Part shown: piece after piece, positions 16,934 through 25,556 of the stretch
Layout of the letters: the number at the start of each line of letters is the position of its first letter
Numbering within the stretch: the first letter of the stretch is position 1
NCBI GenBank assembly: GCA_026417555.1
Contig: JAOADA010000012.1
Location: forward strand, 1-43,302
DNA: 43,302 nucleotides
Direction of reading: 5' to 3'
DNA from: Brevinematales bacterium
GTDB taxonomy: Bacteria; Spirochaetota; Brevinematia; Brevinematales; Thermospiraceae
Notes under the pieces: model-generated
Database searches by the model: none
The model's input: the letters and a program-made list of their open reading frames with translations, nothing else
What the model was told of the DNA's origin: nothing
Position numbers and translations under genes: made by a program

Positions 16934-18293
16934 GTCTCTCCGGAGAAGAGAGAAAACCCTTTTCTAATTCTTCGAAACGGGTAGTCTCCCCAAAGAAGGC
17001 AAGTTCCACCGAACCTGTGGCTCCATTCCTCTGCTTGGCAATAATCACCTCAACAATATTCTTCTTGTCTGTGTTGGGCTTGTAATACTCCTCTCGGTAG
17101 AGAAACATCACCAGATCGGCATCCTGTTCAATAGCTCCAGAATCTCGTAAATCAGACAAGATGGGCCTATGATCCTCTCGCTGATCCACAGCACGAGAAA
17201 GCTGAGAAAGAACCATCACCGGAATATTTAACTCCTTGGCAAGTGCTTTTAGATTTCGAGAGATATAGGACAACTCCTGAACGCGATTGTTTACAATAGC
17301 ATCAGATATTCTGATCAATTGAATATGGTCAATAATAATGAGTCCTAAGTCGGGATAACGAGATTTGGCACGTCGAGCTTTAGAACGAAGCTCATTGAGA
17401 GAAATGGCGGGAGTATCGTCAAGCAAGATATTTTTACGTGCTAGGGCCCCTGCCGTATCCACCAGAGAAGCCATCTCTTCTTTCGAGATCTTGGCTGAAC
17501 GGATTTTGTAGAGAGGGATCCGAGAGGCACACGAAATCGCACGAAAAGCTATCTCCAGGTTACTCATCTCAAGAGAAAAGAGCATCACAGCCGCTTCAGG
17601 ATGGACCTCCGTCATCCGAAGGGCAATATTGAGTGCAAAGGCTGTTTTTCCCATAGAGGGCCTGGCCGCAAGAACAATCATATCCTGTCTCTGAAGCCCA
17701 AGAATCTTCTCATCCAAATCCGCATACCCACTGGAATAGCCTGAGAAGACCACATCTCCTTTTTTGTGGAGTTCCACAGTCTCCATACCCTTCACCAAAA
17801 CATCCTTCAGATGAACAAAGTCTGTCCTAAGGCGACGGTTGGTGACATCAAAGATGCTTTTTTCCGCGACATTACAGATTTCATCAACGGGGCTCTGAGA
17901 TTCATAACAGGTTTGCACAATATTTTCGGCTGCCCCTATCAAAGAACGGAGAAGTGATTTTTCCAAAAGAATATTTTTGTACGCAGCAAAGTGCGAAACC
18001 ATCACAGGAGCATCTTGCAATTGGGCAATGTAGGACAAGCCTCCCACACGCTCAAGCAGTTTCTTTCGCTCTAACCACTCTGCAACAGTGACGGGATCTA
18101 CTCCCCCTCCATGATCGGCAATATCCACAATAGCCCGAAAGATACATCGGTGCCTCTCATCAAAGAAGTCTTCCTCCCGAACATCCCCTATCTCGCTCAA
18201 TATCCTGGGGGTTTTCAGTAACACCCCCAGGAGAGCCTTTTCTGCTTCAGAACTGTATGGCGGAAGTCTTTTCAGAAACTCTTCCCCTGCCAT
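16908..18293 (-). CDS. dnaB: replicative DNA helicase DnaB
   Basis: The 461-residue protein has the N-terminal DnaB domain (PPYSSEAEKALLGVLL), a linker helix, and a RecA-like C-terminal ATPase with Walker A ARPSMGKT at about residues 210-217. LIIIDHIQLI is the Walker B region, and LSQLSRAVDQREDHRPILSD is the DnaB signature. It unwinds DNA at the replication fork as a hexamer. The length is normal and no intein is seen. It follows rplI by 7 nt, the usual rplI-dnaB neighbourhood of many bacteria. Confidence 0.97.
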   Translation of the reverse strand: MAGEEFLKRLPPYSSEAEKALLGVLLKTPRILSEIGDVREEDFFDERHRCIFRAIVDIADHGGGVDPVTVAEWLERKKLLERVGGLSYIAQLQDAPVMVSHFAAYKNILLEKSLLRSLIGAAENIVQTCYESQSPVDEICNVAEKSIFDVTNRRLRTDFVHLKDVLVKGMETVELHKKGDVVFSGYSSGYADLDEKILGLQRQDMIVLAARPSMGKTAFALNIALRMTEVHPEAAVMLFSLEMSNLEIAFRAISCASRIPLYKIRSAKISKEEMASLVDTAGALARKNILLDDTPAISLNELRSKARRAKSRYPDLGLIIIDHIQLIRISDAIVNNRVQELSYISRNLKALAKELNIPVMVLSQLSRAVDQREDHRPILSDLRDSGAIEQDADLVMFLYREEYYKPNTDKKNIVEVIIAKQRNGATGSVELAFFGETTRFEELEKGFLSSPERHGGGDREF

Positions 18294-18300
18294 ACCAACC

Positions 18301-18741
18301 CTATGCTGGTTTTACCACAAGCTTCAATTCGGCTGTCACACCCTCATCCAAACGAACACGCACCACATGTTCACCAATGGTCTTGATATGCTCGTTCACA
18401 ATCTTCCGTTTCTCAATGGTATATCCCTTCTCGGCAAGCAAAACCGCCACATCCGCATTGGTAATAGACCCAAAGAGACGGTTTCCCTCACCGACACGGG
18501 CAGAGATCTCAAGTACCTCTTTTTCAAGGGCCTCCTTAAGTTGCATGGCATTTTCATACTGTTGTCTTGCTTTTTCTGCCAATTTAGCTGCTAGCCTCTG
18601 GAAATGATGTTCCTGTTCCTTTGTGGCCAGAACAGCAAGTTTTTTAGGGATGAGATAATTTCTCCCATACCCATCGCGAACTTCTTTTATCTCTCCCGCT
18701 TTGCCAAGTCCAATAACATTTTCCAGCAAAATCACTCGCAT
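18301..18741 (-). CDS. rplI: 50S ribosomal protein L9
   Basis: The 146-residue protein starts MRVILLENVIGLGKAGEIKE and continues VRDGYGRNYLIPKKLA, the L9 signature that binds 23S rRNA. A long connecting helix (about residues 45-75) and the C-terminal domain follow. The length is normal for L9. It lies between the DUF2232-like gene and dnaB in the rpsF operon. Confidence 0.97.
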   Translation of the reverse strand: MRVILLENVIGLGKAGEIKEVRDGYGRNYLIPKKLAVLATKEQEHHFQRLAAKLAEKARQQYENAMQLKEALEKEVLEISARVGEGNRLFGSITNADVAVLLAEKGYTIEKRKIVNEHIKTIGEHVVRVRLDEGVTAELKLVVKPA

Positions 18742-18752
18742 CGAAGTCCTCC

Positions 18753-19535
18753 TTATCGTATTTCTTTTCTTTGCATAAAAAAATCACCTATCAAACCTAT
18801 CCCGGCATACACCCAGAGTGCCACCAAAAACGCCTCCCCCAACAAAATCATAAGCCCAACACACAACACCACTCCTACCCAAAGGGGAAAATGCCTTCCT
18901 AGCTCTCCGTAGGCAATGGTCATGACCCCTTTCCACACAAAAAAGGAAAGAAACACCATCCAGGGGCCAGCCACAACTCGCTCTATCCACCCACCCCCCT
19001 GTATCCCAAGAAGCATCATCCCAGAAAGGAGAACAAACGCTCCTCTTTCCCTCCAGAGGGGCTTCCTCGTCAGCCTATACCACAGGGAAACGGGATATTT
19101 CCCATATACCCTATATACACCCCAGAGAATACAGGCTATCACGTAACCTGCATACCATGGGCGAAAAAACACCATCACATTTACCACATCTGGTGGGAGG
19201 TGAAGTCTCTCCCCCCATAACCGGAGGATAGGCCGGAAAAAAAACCATATCTTCTCTTCTGTGAGGCCATACCACCCCATCACCACGAGAGCAAGCCCCA
19301 CAACGAAGAACTTTCGGTACTTGATTGGGACGAGGCTTCCAAAAATCCATGTTCCACACCCTACACCCAGTCCCAACCATCCTCCCAGCCACCACCCTGT
19401 TGCCCCAACAACCACAAGCCCTCCTCCCCATCCAAGAGGAGAAGCTACCCACCTAGCAAAAACTAACGCTGCCTCATGCACTCCCCACCCTATCAAGGCA
19501 GTAAGTGCAAGGAAAAAACGAAACTCCCCACCCAC
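18753..19535 (-). CDS. DUF2232/YybS-like membrane protein
   Basis: This 260-residue protein is very rich in Trp, Gly and hydrophobic residues and has about seven to eight predicted membrane helices. Sequence motifs are weak. Its place between rpsR and rplI is where the DUF2232 (YybS) membrane protein is found in many bacteria, so I assign it mainly on context. Function is unknown. The start is GTG at 19535, directly after the rpsR stop. Confidence 0.6.
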   Translation of the reverse strand: MGGEFRFFLALTALIGWGVHEAALVFARWVASPLGWGGGLVVVGATGWWLGGWLGLGVGCGTWIFGSLVPIKYRKFFVVGLALVVMGWYGLTEEKIWFFFRPILRLWGERLHLPPDVVNVMVFFRPWYAGYVIACILWGVYRVYGKYPVSLWYRLTRKPLWRERGAFVLLSGMMLLGIQGGGWIERVVAGPWMVFLSFFVWKGVMTIAYGELGRHFPLWVGVVLCVGLMILLGEAFLVALWVYAGIGLIGDFFMQRKEIR

Positions 19536-19883
19536 TTACCGTGCCAAAAATGGCAACAAAGCAAGAATACGGGCTTTTTTGATTTCACCGGCCAAAATAC
19601 GCTGATGTTTGGCACACGTCCCCGTAATACGGCGAGGAACTATCTTGCCACTGGGCATAATATATCGACGAAGAAGTTCGACATTCTTGTAGTCAACCTC
19701 TTCCATCTTGATCTGCCCAGTACAGAAGCGGCACACCTTCTTTGAAAAGAAAAACCGTTTTTTATCCCTGTCAGAAGAAGATGCTTTTTCCGCCACTTCC
19801 TCAGCTGGCAACTCTTCTTTTTCTTTCTCTACCTCTTCAGGAACCACGACATCCATTTTGATATCGGTCTCTTTATCGATCAT
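19536..19883 (-). CDS. rpsR: 30S ribosomal protein S18 with acidic N-terminal extension
   Basis: The C-terminal 75 residues are a full S18 domain, including [19 protein letters not shown] and [20 protein letters not shown]. Two pairs of potential zinc ligands, CRFC and CAKH, mark it as the zinc-binding form. S18 binds S6 and 16S rRNA in the platform of the small subunit. The protein is unusual in having about 40 extra N-terminal residues rich in Glu, Val and Lys. The extension is in frame from an ATG at 19883; no better internal start is visible. Its role is unknown. Confidence 0.94.
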   Translation of the reverse strand: MIDKETDIKMDVVVPEEVEKEKEELPAEEVAEKASSSDRDKKRFFFSKKVCRFCTGQIKMEEVDYKNVELLRRYIMPSGKIVPRRITGTCAKHQRILAGEIKKARILALLPFLAR

Positions 19884-19917
19884 ACACTCTCCTTCATCTT
19901 TGTTTTTTTCAAGACCC

Positions 19918-20373
19918 TCAGAAACCTGGGTCCTCAGGATTCACCGGATTTGGATCAATGTCAGTATTGTCATAATAGAAACCCACTTCATCATCACCTT
20001 CAAAGGGGGCTGCCCCAGTTTTCGCCTCGACTGGCTTTGAGCCTCCACCACTTGAACCAAGAAACTCTACTCTCTCAGCCACCACCTCAATAGTACTTCG
20101 AGGAGAACCATCCTGAGCCTTCCACGATCGCTGATCCAAACGCCCATCAATCGCCACCATCTTTCCTTTGGTAAGATACTGCTTGCATGTTTCAGCTGTC
20201 TTGCCCCATACCACAATGGGAATAAACGAGACACTCTCTCCGCCATCATTACGAGGCTTTCCCCCTACCGCGAGGGTAAAACGGGCTACAGGGGTATTGG
20301 CTGGGGTATACTTGATCTCCGGATCTCTTGCCAATCTTCCAACAAGCACGACGCGATTAATATCCCAAGCCAT
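19918..20373 (-). CDS. ssb: single-stranded DNA-binding protein
   Basis: The 151-residue protein has the OB-fold core of SSB ([19 protein letters not shown], then VARFTLAV and [12 protein letters not shown]). A flexible linker and an acidic tail follow. The end, NPEDPGF, keeps a terminal Phe but departs from the usual DDDIPF peptide that recruits partner proteins. It lies between rpsF and rpsR, the classic S6-SSB-S18 arrangement, starting 1 nt after the rpsF stop. Confidence 0.96.
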   Translation of the reverse strand: MAWDINRVVLVGRLARDPEIKYTPANTPVARFTLAVGGKPRNDGGESVSFIPIVVWGKTAETCKQYLTKGKMVAIDGRLDQRSWKAQDGSPRSTIEVVAERVEFLGSSGGGSKPVEAKTGAAPFEGDDEVGFYYDNTDIDPNPVNPEDPGF

Positions 20374-20374
20374 A

Positions 20375-20659
20375 CTATTTCACCAATACCATGTGGCGGA
20401 TCACATCTTCATCGTACCGAACCAGTTTCTCAAAAGCCTCTACCTGAGCGGGATCCATCTCCACCTCCATGAAGTAATAAAAAGCCCGAGGAAACTTTTG
20501 GCGATTCTTGTGGATCACATACGCAAGATCACGCACTCCCATATTCGAATCACCTAGCAGGACCCCATGGAATCGCTTCAGATAGTCTTTGAGTCTTGTC
20601 TGGGCCTGAACAGAAGCCTCTCCCTCCTTGAGGAGAAAAGCCATTTCATATTTCCGCAT
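20375..20659 (-). CDS. rpsF: 30S ribosomal protein S6
   Basis: The 94-residue protein starts MRKYEMAFLLKEGE and contains FYYFMEVEMDPAQVEAFEKLVR, both typical of S6, which pairs with S18 in the small-subunit platform. It is the first gene of a ten-gene operon reaching the rhomboid gene at 13735. The start ATG is preceded by AAGGAGGCATACAC. Confidence 0.96.
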   Translation of the reverse strand: MRKYEMAFLLKEGEASVQAQTRLKDYLKRFHGVLLGDSNMGVRDLAYVIHKNRQKFPRAFYYFMEVEMDPAQVEAFEKLVRYDEDVIRHMVLVK

Positions 20660-20747
20660 GTGTATGCCTCCTTATGGTCGTTATCGCCCATCTTTTGCCC
20701 GTTTCCTACCCTCAAAGAAACGAAAGCAAAGACAGGAAGGATGGAAT

Positions 20748-20776
20748 ATTGTAAAGAACACTTTCTTTTTTGTCAA
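20748..20776 (-). promoter_or_regulatory. promoter of the rpsF-ssb-rpsR-rplI-dnaB-mla operon
   Basis: On the minus strand there is a perfect TTGACA (20771-20776), a 17-nt spacer and TACAAT (20748-20753, five of six). Transcription would start about 80 nt before rpsF. The leader has room for an S6:S18 autoregulatory structure, and a short ATGG/CCAT hairpin sits near the ribosome binding site, but I cannot assign it to that family by eye. Confidence 0.82.
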
Positions 20777-20777
20777 A

Positions 20778-21716
20778 TCAGGGTGAGAAAGTTTTCCAGC
20801 TCCACTGAACCCCATCCCAGTGAAACACCACAAGAATACTTCGGAGTTCTGATGGCAAGAAACAAAGAAAGATTCCTTTCTTCTCCCCTCTCCTCTCAGC
20901 AAGCTCCTCAAAGACCACCCCCTTCCACTCCGGTCCTGATCCTATGGGCTTCATTTCTCTATCAAAGACACGCCACGTAATGTTTTCTCCCTGTTTCACA
21001 GGGACACCCATCACCTCACCAAGAAACACCGCTTTCTGTACCACTGTCCCCTCGTGAGTAAGCGTCCTCCACTCTAGTGGTTTTGCATCAAGAAAGGCAA
21101 AAAGACTTTCTCCTCTCCCTTTTTCATAAGAGGTATATACCATCGGCCGACCAGCCAGGCGACCAAACCGAAGGGTTGCGTGAGCATTCGTAAGCGCCAA
21201 CCTTTTGTCAAGCCCTCCCGCAAACGAGACAAAAAAAACGGTATGCACACCCTTCTCATCCCTTCCAGCAAGATAAAAACCATCCTCCACTCCAAGGGAG
21301 TTTTCTGGTATCAGAGGAAAACGACACGTCACCTCTGGGACAAAATTTTTCCCCTCTATTTTCCCTATTCGGAGAAAAAATCCCTCCTCCCATGTGCTCC
21401 CTATAACAAGCACTTTTTGTCCTGATACATCAAAACCCTGAACTTCATCCTCCAGAGGAATGAAGCGTTTTCTCCCCCTCTCCCACAACCACCACCCCCT
21501 CTTCTCTTTCTCATCCATGCCATACACTATAGCCCTGGAAACACCAAGCCAACGATACCGAAGAACAGCAATGGGCAAAAATTCTCGATCCAGCATCTGA
21601 GAGAGCGCCTCATCTAAAACCACCAACCGATTTAAAAAAAAGACCTCCGTCTGATCCCTCTGAGATCCGCACCCTACGAGAACAAGCAACAACCACCCTT
21701 TCCAAATCTTTTTCAC
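20778..21716 (-). CDS. predicted lipoprotein of unknown function
   Basis: The 312-residue product has a signal peptide and a lipobox (LLVLVGC). The rest is mostly beta and rich in aromatic residues. Short recurring hydrophobic-Gly-Asp patterns hint at a propeller-like fold, but I recognise no family. The start is GTG at 21716 after AAGGAGGTGGT. It is the last gene of the HD-GYP/AmrS/Maf-type operon, and its stop lies next to the -35 box of the rpsF promoter. Confidence 0.7.
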   Translation of the reverse strand: MKKIWKGWLLLVLVGCGSQRDQTEVFFLNRLVVLDEALSQMLDREFLPIAVLRYRWLGVSRAIVYGMDEKEKRGWWLWERGRKRFIPLEDEVQGFDVSGQKVLVIGSTWEEGFFLRIGKIEGKNFVPEVTCRFPLIPENSLGVEDGFYLAGRDEKGVHTVFFVSFAGGLDKRLALTNAHATLRFGRLAGRPMVYTSYEKGRGESLFAFLDAKPLEWRTLTHEGTVVQKAVFLGEVMGVPVKQGENITWRVFDREMKPIGSGPEWKGVVFEELAERRGEKKGIFLCFLPSELRSILVVFHWDGVQWSWKTFSP

Positions 21717-21768
21717 ACCACCTCCTTGGTCGTATATTGGATTTCCTCTCTCTGTATGTGTCCCTTGG

Positions 21769-23190
21769 CTAAAAAACCAGGCCTCGATACTTGTCAGTTA
21801 ACATCTTTTTGAGTCTCTCAGAGGAATCTCCCACCATTCGCTCTCGAAGATACACAGGAGACTCGCTCTTGTCCAATTCCTCTTGTGCCCTAAAAAGAGC
21901 ATCCTCTACCCCTTCCAAGGGATCCCACACTATCTCTTTCTTTGCTACATGGGGAAGAGGAAGATATTCACACGAAGGATTGTTCCAAAAAAGAAGGGGC
22001 CTCACTATCTTCACATCAGCAAAACTCCTCTCCACCTCTGTTTTGACAAGGTCAAATGCTCGGGTTGTCCAGATTCCTTCCTTTCCCTTGACTTCTTCAA
22101 GATCGGGTCGCGAGAAAAACCCCAAGGCTGCGGTCTCAACTGTCCTCAGTCGGTGAGAAGAAAGTCGAGCAAGCTGTTGAAGTCTATTGGCCCGAGGATG
22201 CGTCCCCTGTCGACTATAGGCAAGATCAAGGCCAACGACATACACCTCGCCTCCAAACAGTCTTTTGGCTATCCACAGGGCATCAAGAACCACAGAAGGA
22301 TGGGAGAGAACAAATGAGGGGTTTTTCCCCTCTCTCTCGTAATCATACAGCACCACCGGAGAATCGAGGGAAACCACCAAAGCTGAATTCGCATACACAC
22401 TGGCAAAAACCACACTATCCTTTTCTATCCCCACCCCATGCAGCACATTGGCAACTCCCGCATCACTGACCACCACCCCCCATGGCTTGATACCAGCTTC
22501 CCTCAAAAAAGCATACGACGAAAGACACGCTAAAATTTTTCCTCCCCTCACAAACCATGCCTTTAACTCTTCACGGGATGCTTCCAGGGAGGGGCCTGAG
22601 GCAGTTACCACCACATCCTCGTAAAGCACCCCTGTGTGAGGGAGTCTGTACAGTGTTTTCTGACGAGCAACCCCCATATTTCTCACATAGTTAATCCACC
22701 AAAGCCGAGAAAAAAAGGCTGTCACCTTAATATTCTCTACAGCCCGAGCTAACACATCCTTGTACCACTGACAAAATGCCTCATACTCACGAAAAAACAC
22801 CCTCTTGTACCCTTCCAAAGCAAAGAGAAAAGGCCTTCTTCCACGAAGAAGAGCCTCCTCAAGATGAAGCGCAAGATCCCCCTCAAGAATGGGAGGAGAA
22901 ACCTCTCTACGAAGCTCGGGAACTGGCTCCAGACACCAGATGTCCTGAGGCCTATACCCTCTGGAAAGAAGAAACTCCACCACATATCCCTCAGCAGATC
23001 CAAAGAGCACAAAAAACGGATTTTCAGGAAGCGTTTCCTTTTCCAGTGATCGCTCTATCTCTCGAAAAGGATCATAAGGACTATAGAGATATCGCCCATC
23101 CACTTTGAGAGATCGGTATCCCATGTCTCCCCGTTCAATCTTCATATCTCCCCCAGAGAGATCTGCCACAATGAGAGCACTTTCCCCCAT
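21769..23190 (-). CDS. DUF115/MAF-flag10 family protein (6-hydroxymethylpterin pyrophosphokinase MptE-like)
   Basis: This protein of up to 473 residues resembles the motility-associated-factor group with a DUF115 domain. Features are the N-terminal NPFFVLFGSAEGYVVEFLL segment, then VVVTASGPSLEASREEL (the phosphate-binding GPSL motif), a central VVSDAG, and EVYVVGLDLAYSRQGTHPRA. Related Maf proteins help glycosylate flagellin with nonulosonic acids, and the same fold is found in MptE-like pyrophosphokinases. A flagellar or surface-glycan role is plausible for a spirochaete but is inferred. The start is uncertain: ATG at 23190 (TAGGA before it, overlapping the preceding gene by 56 nt), 23145 or 23124 are all possible. 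Confidence 0.78.
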   Translation of the reverse strand: MGESALIVADLSGGDMKIERGDMGYRSLKVDGRYLYSPYDPFREIERSLEKETLPENPFFVLFGSAEGYVVEFLLSRGYRPQDIWCLEPVPELRREVSPPILEGDLALHLEEALLRGRRPFLFALEGYKRVFFREYEAFCQWYKDVLARAVENIKVTAFFSRLWWINYVRNMGVARQKTLYRLPHTGVLYEDVVVTASGPSLEASREELKAWFVRGGKILACLSSYAFLREAGIKPWGVVVSDAGVANVLHGVGIEKDSVVFASVYANSALVVSLDSPVVLYDYEREGKNPSFVLSHPSVVLDALWIAKRLFGGEVYVVGLDLAYSRQGTHPRANRLQQLARLSSHRLRTVETAALGFFSRPDLEEVKGKEGIWTTRAFDLVKTEVERSFADVKIVRPLLFWNNPSCEYLPLPHVAKKEIVWDPLEGVEDALFRAQEELDKSESPVYLRERMVGDSSERLKKMLTDKYRGLVF

Positions 23191-24139
23191 GAAGTCCTAC
23201 CCGTTCCACAAGATACCCAGAGCGACGAATCAAGATCTTGCCACATCCTGGACAAAAGGTCGAGGCATCTTCAACCACATTTCCTATATAGACGTGAAAA
23301 AGATGCTTGGTAGCCACCTCCCTCATACGATGAAGAAGATCAAGGGTCGTAGGAGGTTCATGATAATGGTAATGCGGGAAATATCGAGAGAGGTGCAAGG
23401 GTATCTCAGGAGATAACGAAGAAAGCCAAGAGGATAACGCCTCCATCGCTTCCAAAGAATCACTCACCCCTGGCACCACAAGCGTCGTCACCTCCACATG
23501 CACCCCTGCCTCAAAAAGCCTCTGGATGGTTCTTTTCACAGGATCCAGACTTCCACCCAATTTTTTATATCCCTCTTGTTGAAAACTCTTGAGATCGACA
23601 TTTGCCGCATCAAGAAAAGGAACCCACCCTTCCAAGGGACGAGATTCTATAAACCCGTTGGTTACTACCACATTTTTGATACGCTTTTCACGACATGCCC
23701 TCATAGCCTCAAGAACATACTCATACCAAACAACAGGCTCAGAATAGGTGTACGCCACCATCTTTTCTCCTCCACTCCGTTCAACAAGGGCAACCAGACT
23801 CTCAACAGAAATCTCATCAATCTCCTCGATATCTCCATGGTAGTCATCAAAAAAACGAGAGAGTCCCGCATTCTGACAAAAAGGACAACGAAGGTTGCAT
23901 CCTACGGTGCCCACAGAAAAAATACGAGCCCCTGGATAGAAATGAAAAAGCGGCTTCTTCTCGATAGGATCAACAGCCATACCCGCTACCCGGGCATAGT
24001 TGAGAGAAACAAGCCTCCCGTCTCTGACTTTTCTTGCCCCACAGAGACCGACTTTGCCCTCTCGAAGGAAACAATGATGAGGACAGAGTTCACACCGAAC
24101 CCCCTCTTTTTCTTGAGACCAAAAAAGTGCCTCTTTCAT
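23135..24139 (-). CDS. amrS: AmmeMemoRadiSam system radical SAM enzyme (AmrS-like)
   Basis: The 334-residue enzyme has the radical SAM cluster motif CNLRCPFC (Cys81, Cys85, Cys88). Before it is the cysteine-rich RCELCPHHCFLREGKVGLCG segment typical of AmrS and pyruvate-formate-lyase-activating-like proteins, and a CPGCG...CSHCG pair near the end may bind metal. In the family, AmrS occurs with AMMECR1 and MEMO proteins; the reaction is not well defined. Neither partner is in this window. A longer frame starts at TTG (24151), but the ATG at 24139 overlaps the HD-GYP stop as ATGA and is preferred. Confidence 0.9.
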   Translation of the reverse strand: MKEALFWSQEKEGVRCELCPHHCFLREGKVGLCGARKVRDGRLVSLNYARVAGMAVDPIEKKPLFHFYPGARIFSVGTVGCNLRCPFCQNAGLSRFFDDYHGDIEEIDEISVESLVALVERSGGEKMVAYTYSEPVVWYEYVLEAMRACREKRIKNVVVTNGFIESRPLEGWVPFLDAANVDLKSFQQEGYKKLGGSLDPVKRTIQRLFEAGVHVEVTTLVVPGVSDSLEAMEALSSWLSSLSPEIPLHLSRYFPHYHYHEPPTTLDLLHRMREVATKHLFHVYIGNVVEDASTFCPGCGKILIRRSGYLVERVGLHGGKCSHCGRSLWGRYED

Positions 24140-25305
24140 TTCAACTTCCAATTCGGAGGAGTTTCTTCTGGCCCAAGAAATTTTTGGGCCACTTGTTGCA
24201 AGGTAGCTACAAGTTTTTCATCAAAAATCTGCCTTTCTATGAAACGATCCTCCTCAAGCGAGAGATCAATCACTACTCGCCTTGGGGGAATCTGCTTTCT
24301 CTCATTGATGAGAAGATACACCACAGGCCAAATAGTTCGACTATCCTGGGGAATATAGGCGATCTCTTTTGTGTTGAGTTGGACAAAGCTGCCCGCAGGA
24401 AAAATAGGCTTCTCCCCAAGATACTGGGGCAACTCTTTCACAAAAGTTTGAGCAAGACGAGGAGAGAAACTTCTGCCTTGCTCACGATAAATCCACACAA
24501 GAGCATACCAAAAAGGTTGGGCTGGTTTGTAGGGACGACTACTCGTAATCGCATCAAACACATCACAGAGACTAGCAATCTGGGCAAATTCCTCTATTTC
24601 CTGACCCTTTTTCCCCAACGGGTAACCTCCTCCAGAAACCTTCTCGTGATGATAAAGTACTATTGATTGCACAAAGCGGGAATACACATTCTTCACCATC
24701 TCAAAACCATACACAGGATGGCGTTTCATAATCTCAAACTCTCGCGGGGTAAGCCTATCAGGCTTATTCAGGATCTCCAGAGGAATCCTCACCTTGCCAA
24801 TATCGTGAAGCATCCCTCCCACACCAACAATCTTGAGCTGTTCTTCATTGTAACCAAGTTTCTTGCCCATCATAAGCGAAAGAAGCGCCACATTGACGGA
24901 GTGAGTATAGGTATACTCATCATATTTTTTGAGCTCAGCCAGGTTGAGTGTTGTTCCTTGGATATTCATTATCTTGTCCACAAACTCATCAATAAGTCCA
25001 TTAATCTCCTTGGTGGGAAGAGGAGCATTCTCACGAAGCCGTTTTTCTACCTCTTTGGCTATATCAAGACCTTTCTCCAAAGTAGTTGTTGGAATAATAG
25101 GGTCTTTTCCCAAACAGCGCGATGCCTCTTCAGAAGGGGTATAATAAAGCGTAGTAATACCCCTTGCCTTGAGCCAGGCAATCTTTTCATCGGTAAAAGG
25201 AACGTATCCCTCATGAACCTTCTCCCCATTTTCCGTAAAGGCATCTCCCTTGAGCACAACCCCCGGATAAAGAAAATGAACACTCACTGCCAAATGCTCA
25301 GCCAC
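24136..25305 (-). CDS. HD-GYP domain phosphodiesterase
   Basis: The 389-residue protein has an N-terminal region of about 120 residues without a known receiver domain, then an HD-GYP domain. Metal and substrate residues are present: His135, HDIGK (His167, Asp168), His196 in RHPVYG, HHEK (His219, His220), GGGYP at 225-229 and CDVFDAITS. HD-GYP enzymes hydrolyse cyclic di-GMP, so activity is likely. It has no membrane segment. The start is GTG at 25305, after AAGGAGGAGG, downstream of a good promoter. It heads an operon with AmrS, the Maf-like protein and a lipoprotein. Confidence 0.93.
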   Translation of the reverse strand: MAEHLAVSVHFLYPGVVLKGDAFTENGEKVHEGYVPFTDEKIAWLKARGITTLYYTPSEEASRCLGKDPIIPTTTLEKGLDIAKEVEKRLRENAPLPTKEINGLIDEFVDKIMNIQGTTLNLAELKKYDEYTYTHSVNVALLSLMMGKKLGYNEEQLKIVGVGGMLHDIGKVRIPLEILNKPDRLTPREFEIMKRHPVYGFEMVKNVYSRFVQSIVLYHHEKVSGGGYPLGKKGQEIEEFAQIASLCDVFDAITSSRPYKPAQPFWYALVWIYREQGRSFSPRLAQTFVKELPQYLGEKPIFPAGSFVQLNTKEIAYIPQDSRTIWPVVYLLINERKQIPPRRVVIDLSLEEDRFIERQIFDEKLVATLQQVAQKFLGPEETPPNWKLK

Positions 25306-25322
25306 GTTTTCCTCCTCCTTTT

Positions 25323-25350
25323 AGTGTAAGAAAAAATCCAGTTTTGTCAA
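25323..25350 (-). promoter_or_regulatory. probable promoter of the HD-GYP operon
   Basis: On the minus strand there is a perfect TTGACA (25345-25350), a 16-nt spacer and TACACT (25323-25328, four of six). The start point would fall only about 12 nt before the GTG start, within or next to the AAGGAGGAGG site, giving a very short leader. Confidence 0.6.
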
Positions 25351-25482
25351 GTATTTTGGAGAGCCCGATTTCCTCATGAGAACATCATCCTTTCTCACAA
25401 GAGAACCATCCCCCTTCGAGATGAACCACCTAACTTCTCTCCGGCTTTTTCCCAAGGACCACATCCTCTTTGTGCCCCACAC

Positions 25483-25518
25483 AAAAAACACCCCCACCTT
25501 CACAAGTGGGGGTGTTTT
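25483..25518 (-). terminator. bidirectional terminator after the TPR gene
   Basis: A perfect 13-bp stem (25485-25497 with 25506-25518; core CACCCCCAC/GTGGGGGTG) and an 8-nt loop have A-runs on the left and T-runs on the right. It can therefore end transcription on either strand. It lies 39 nt after the stop of the gene at 25557. No other gene is visible between 25306 and 25556. Confidence 0.92.
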
Positions 25519-25556
25519 CTTCATTTCACTTTCTTCCAACGTTGGCGTATCCAGGT

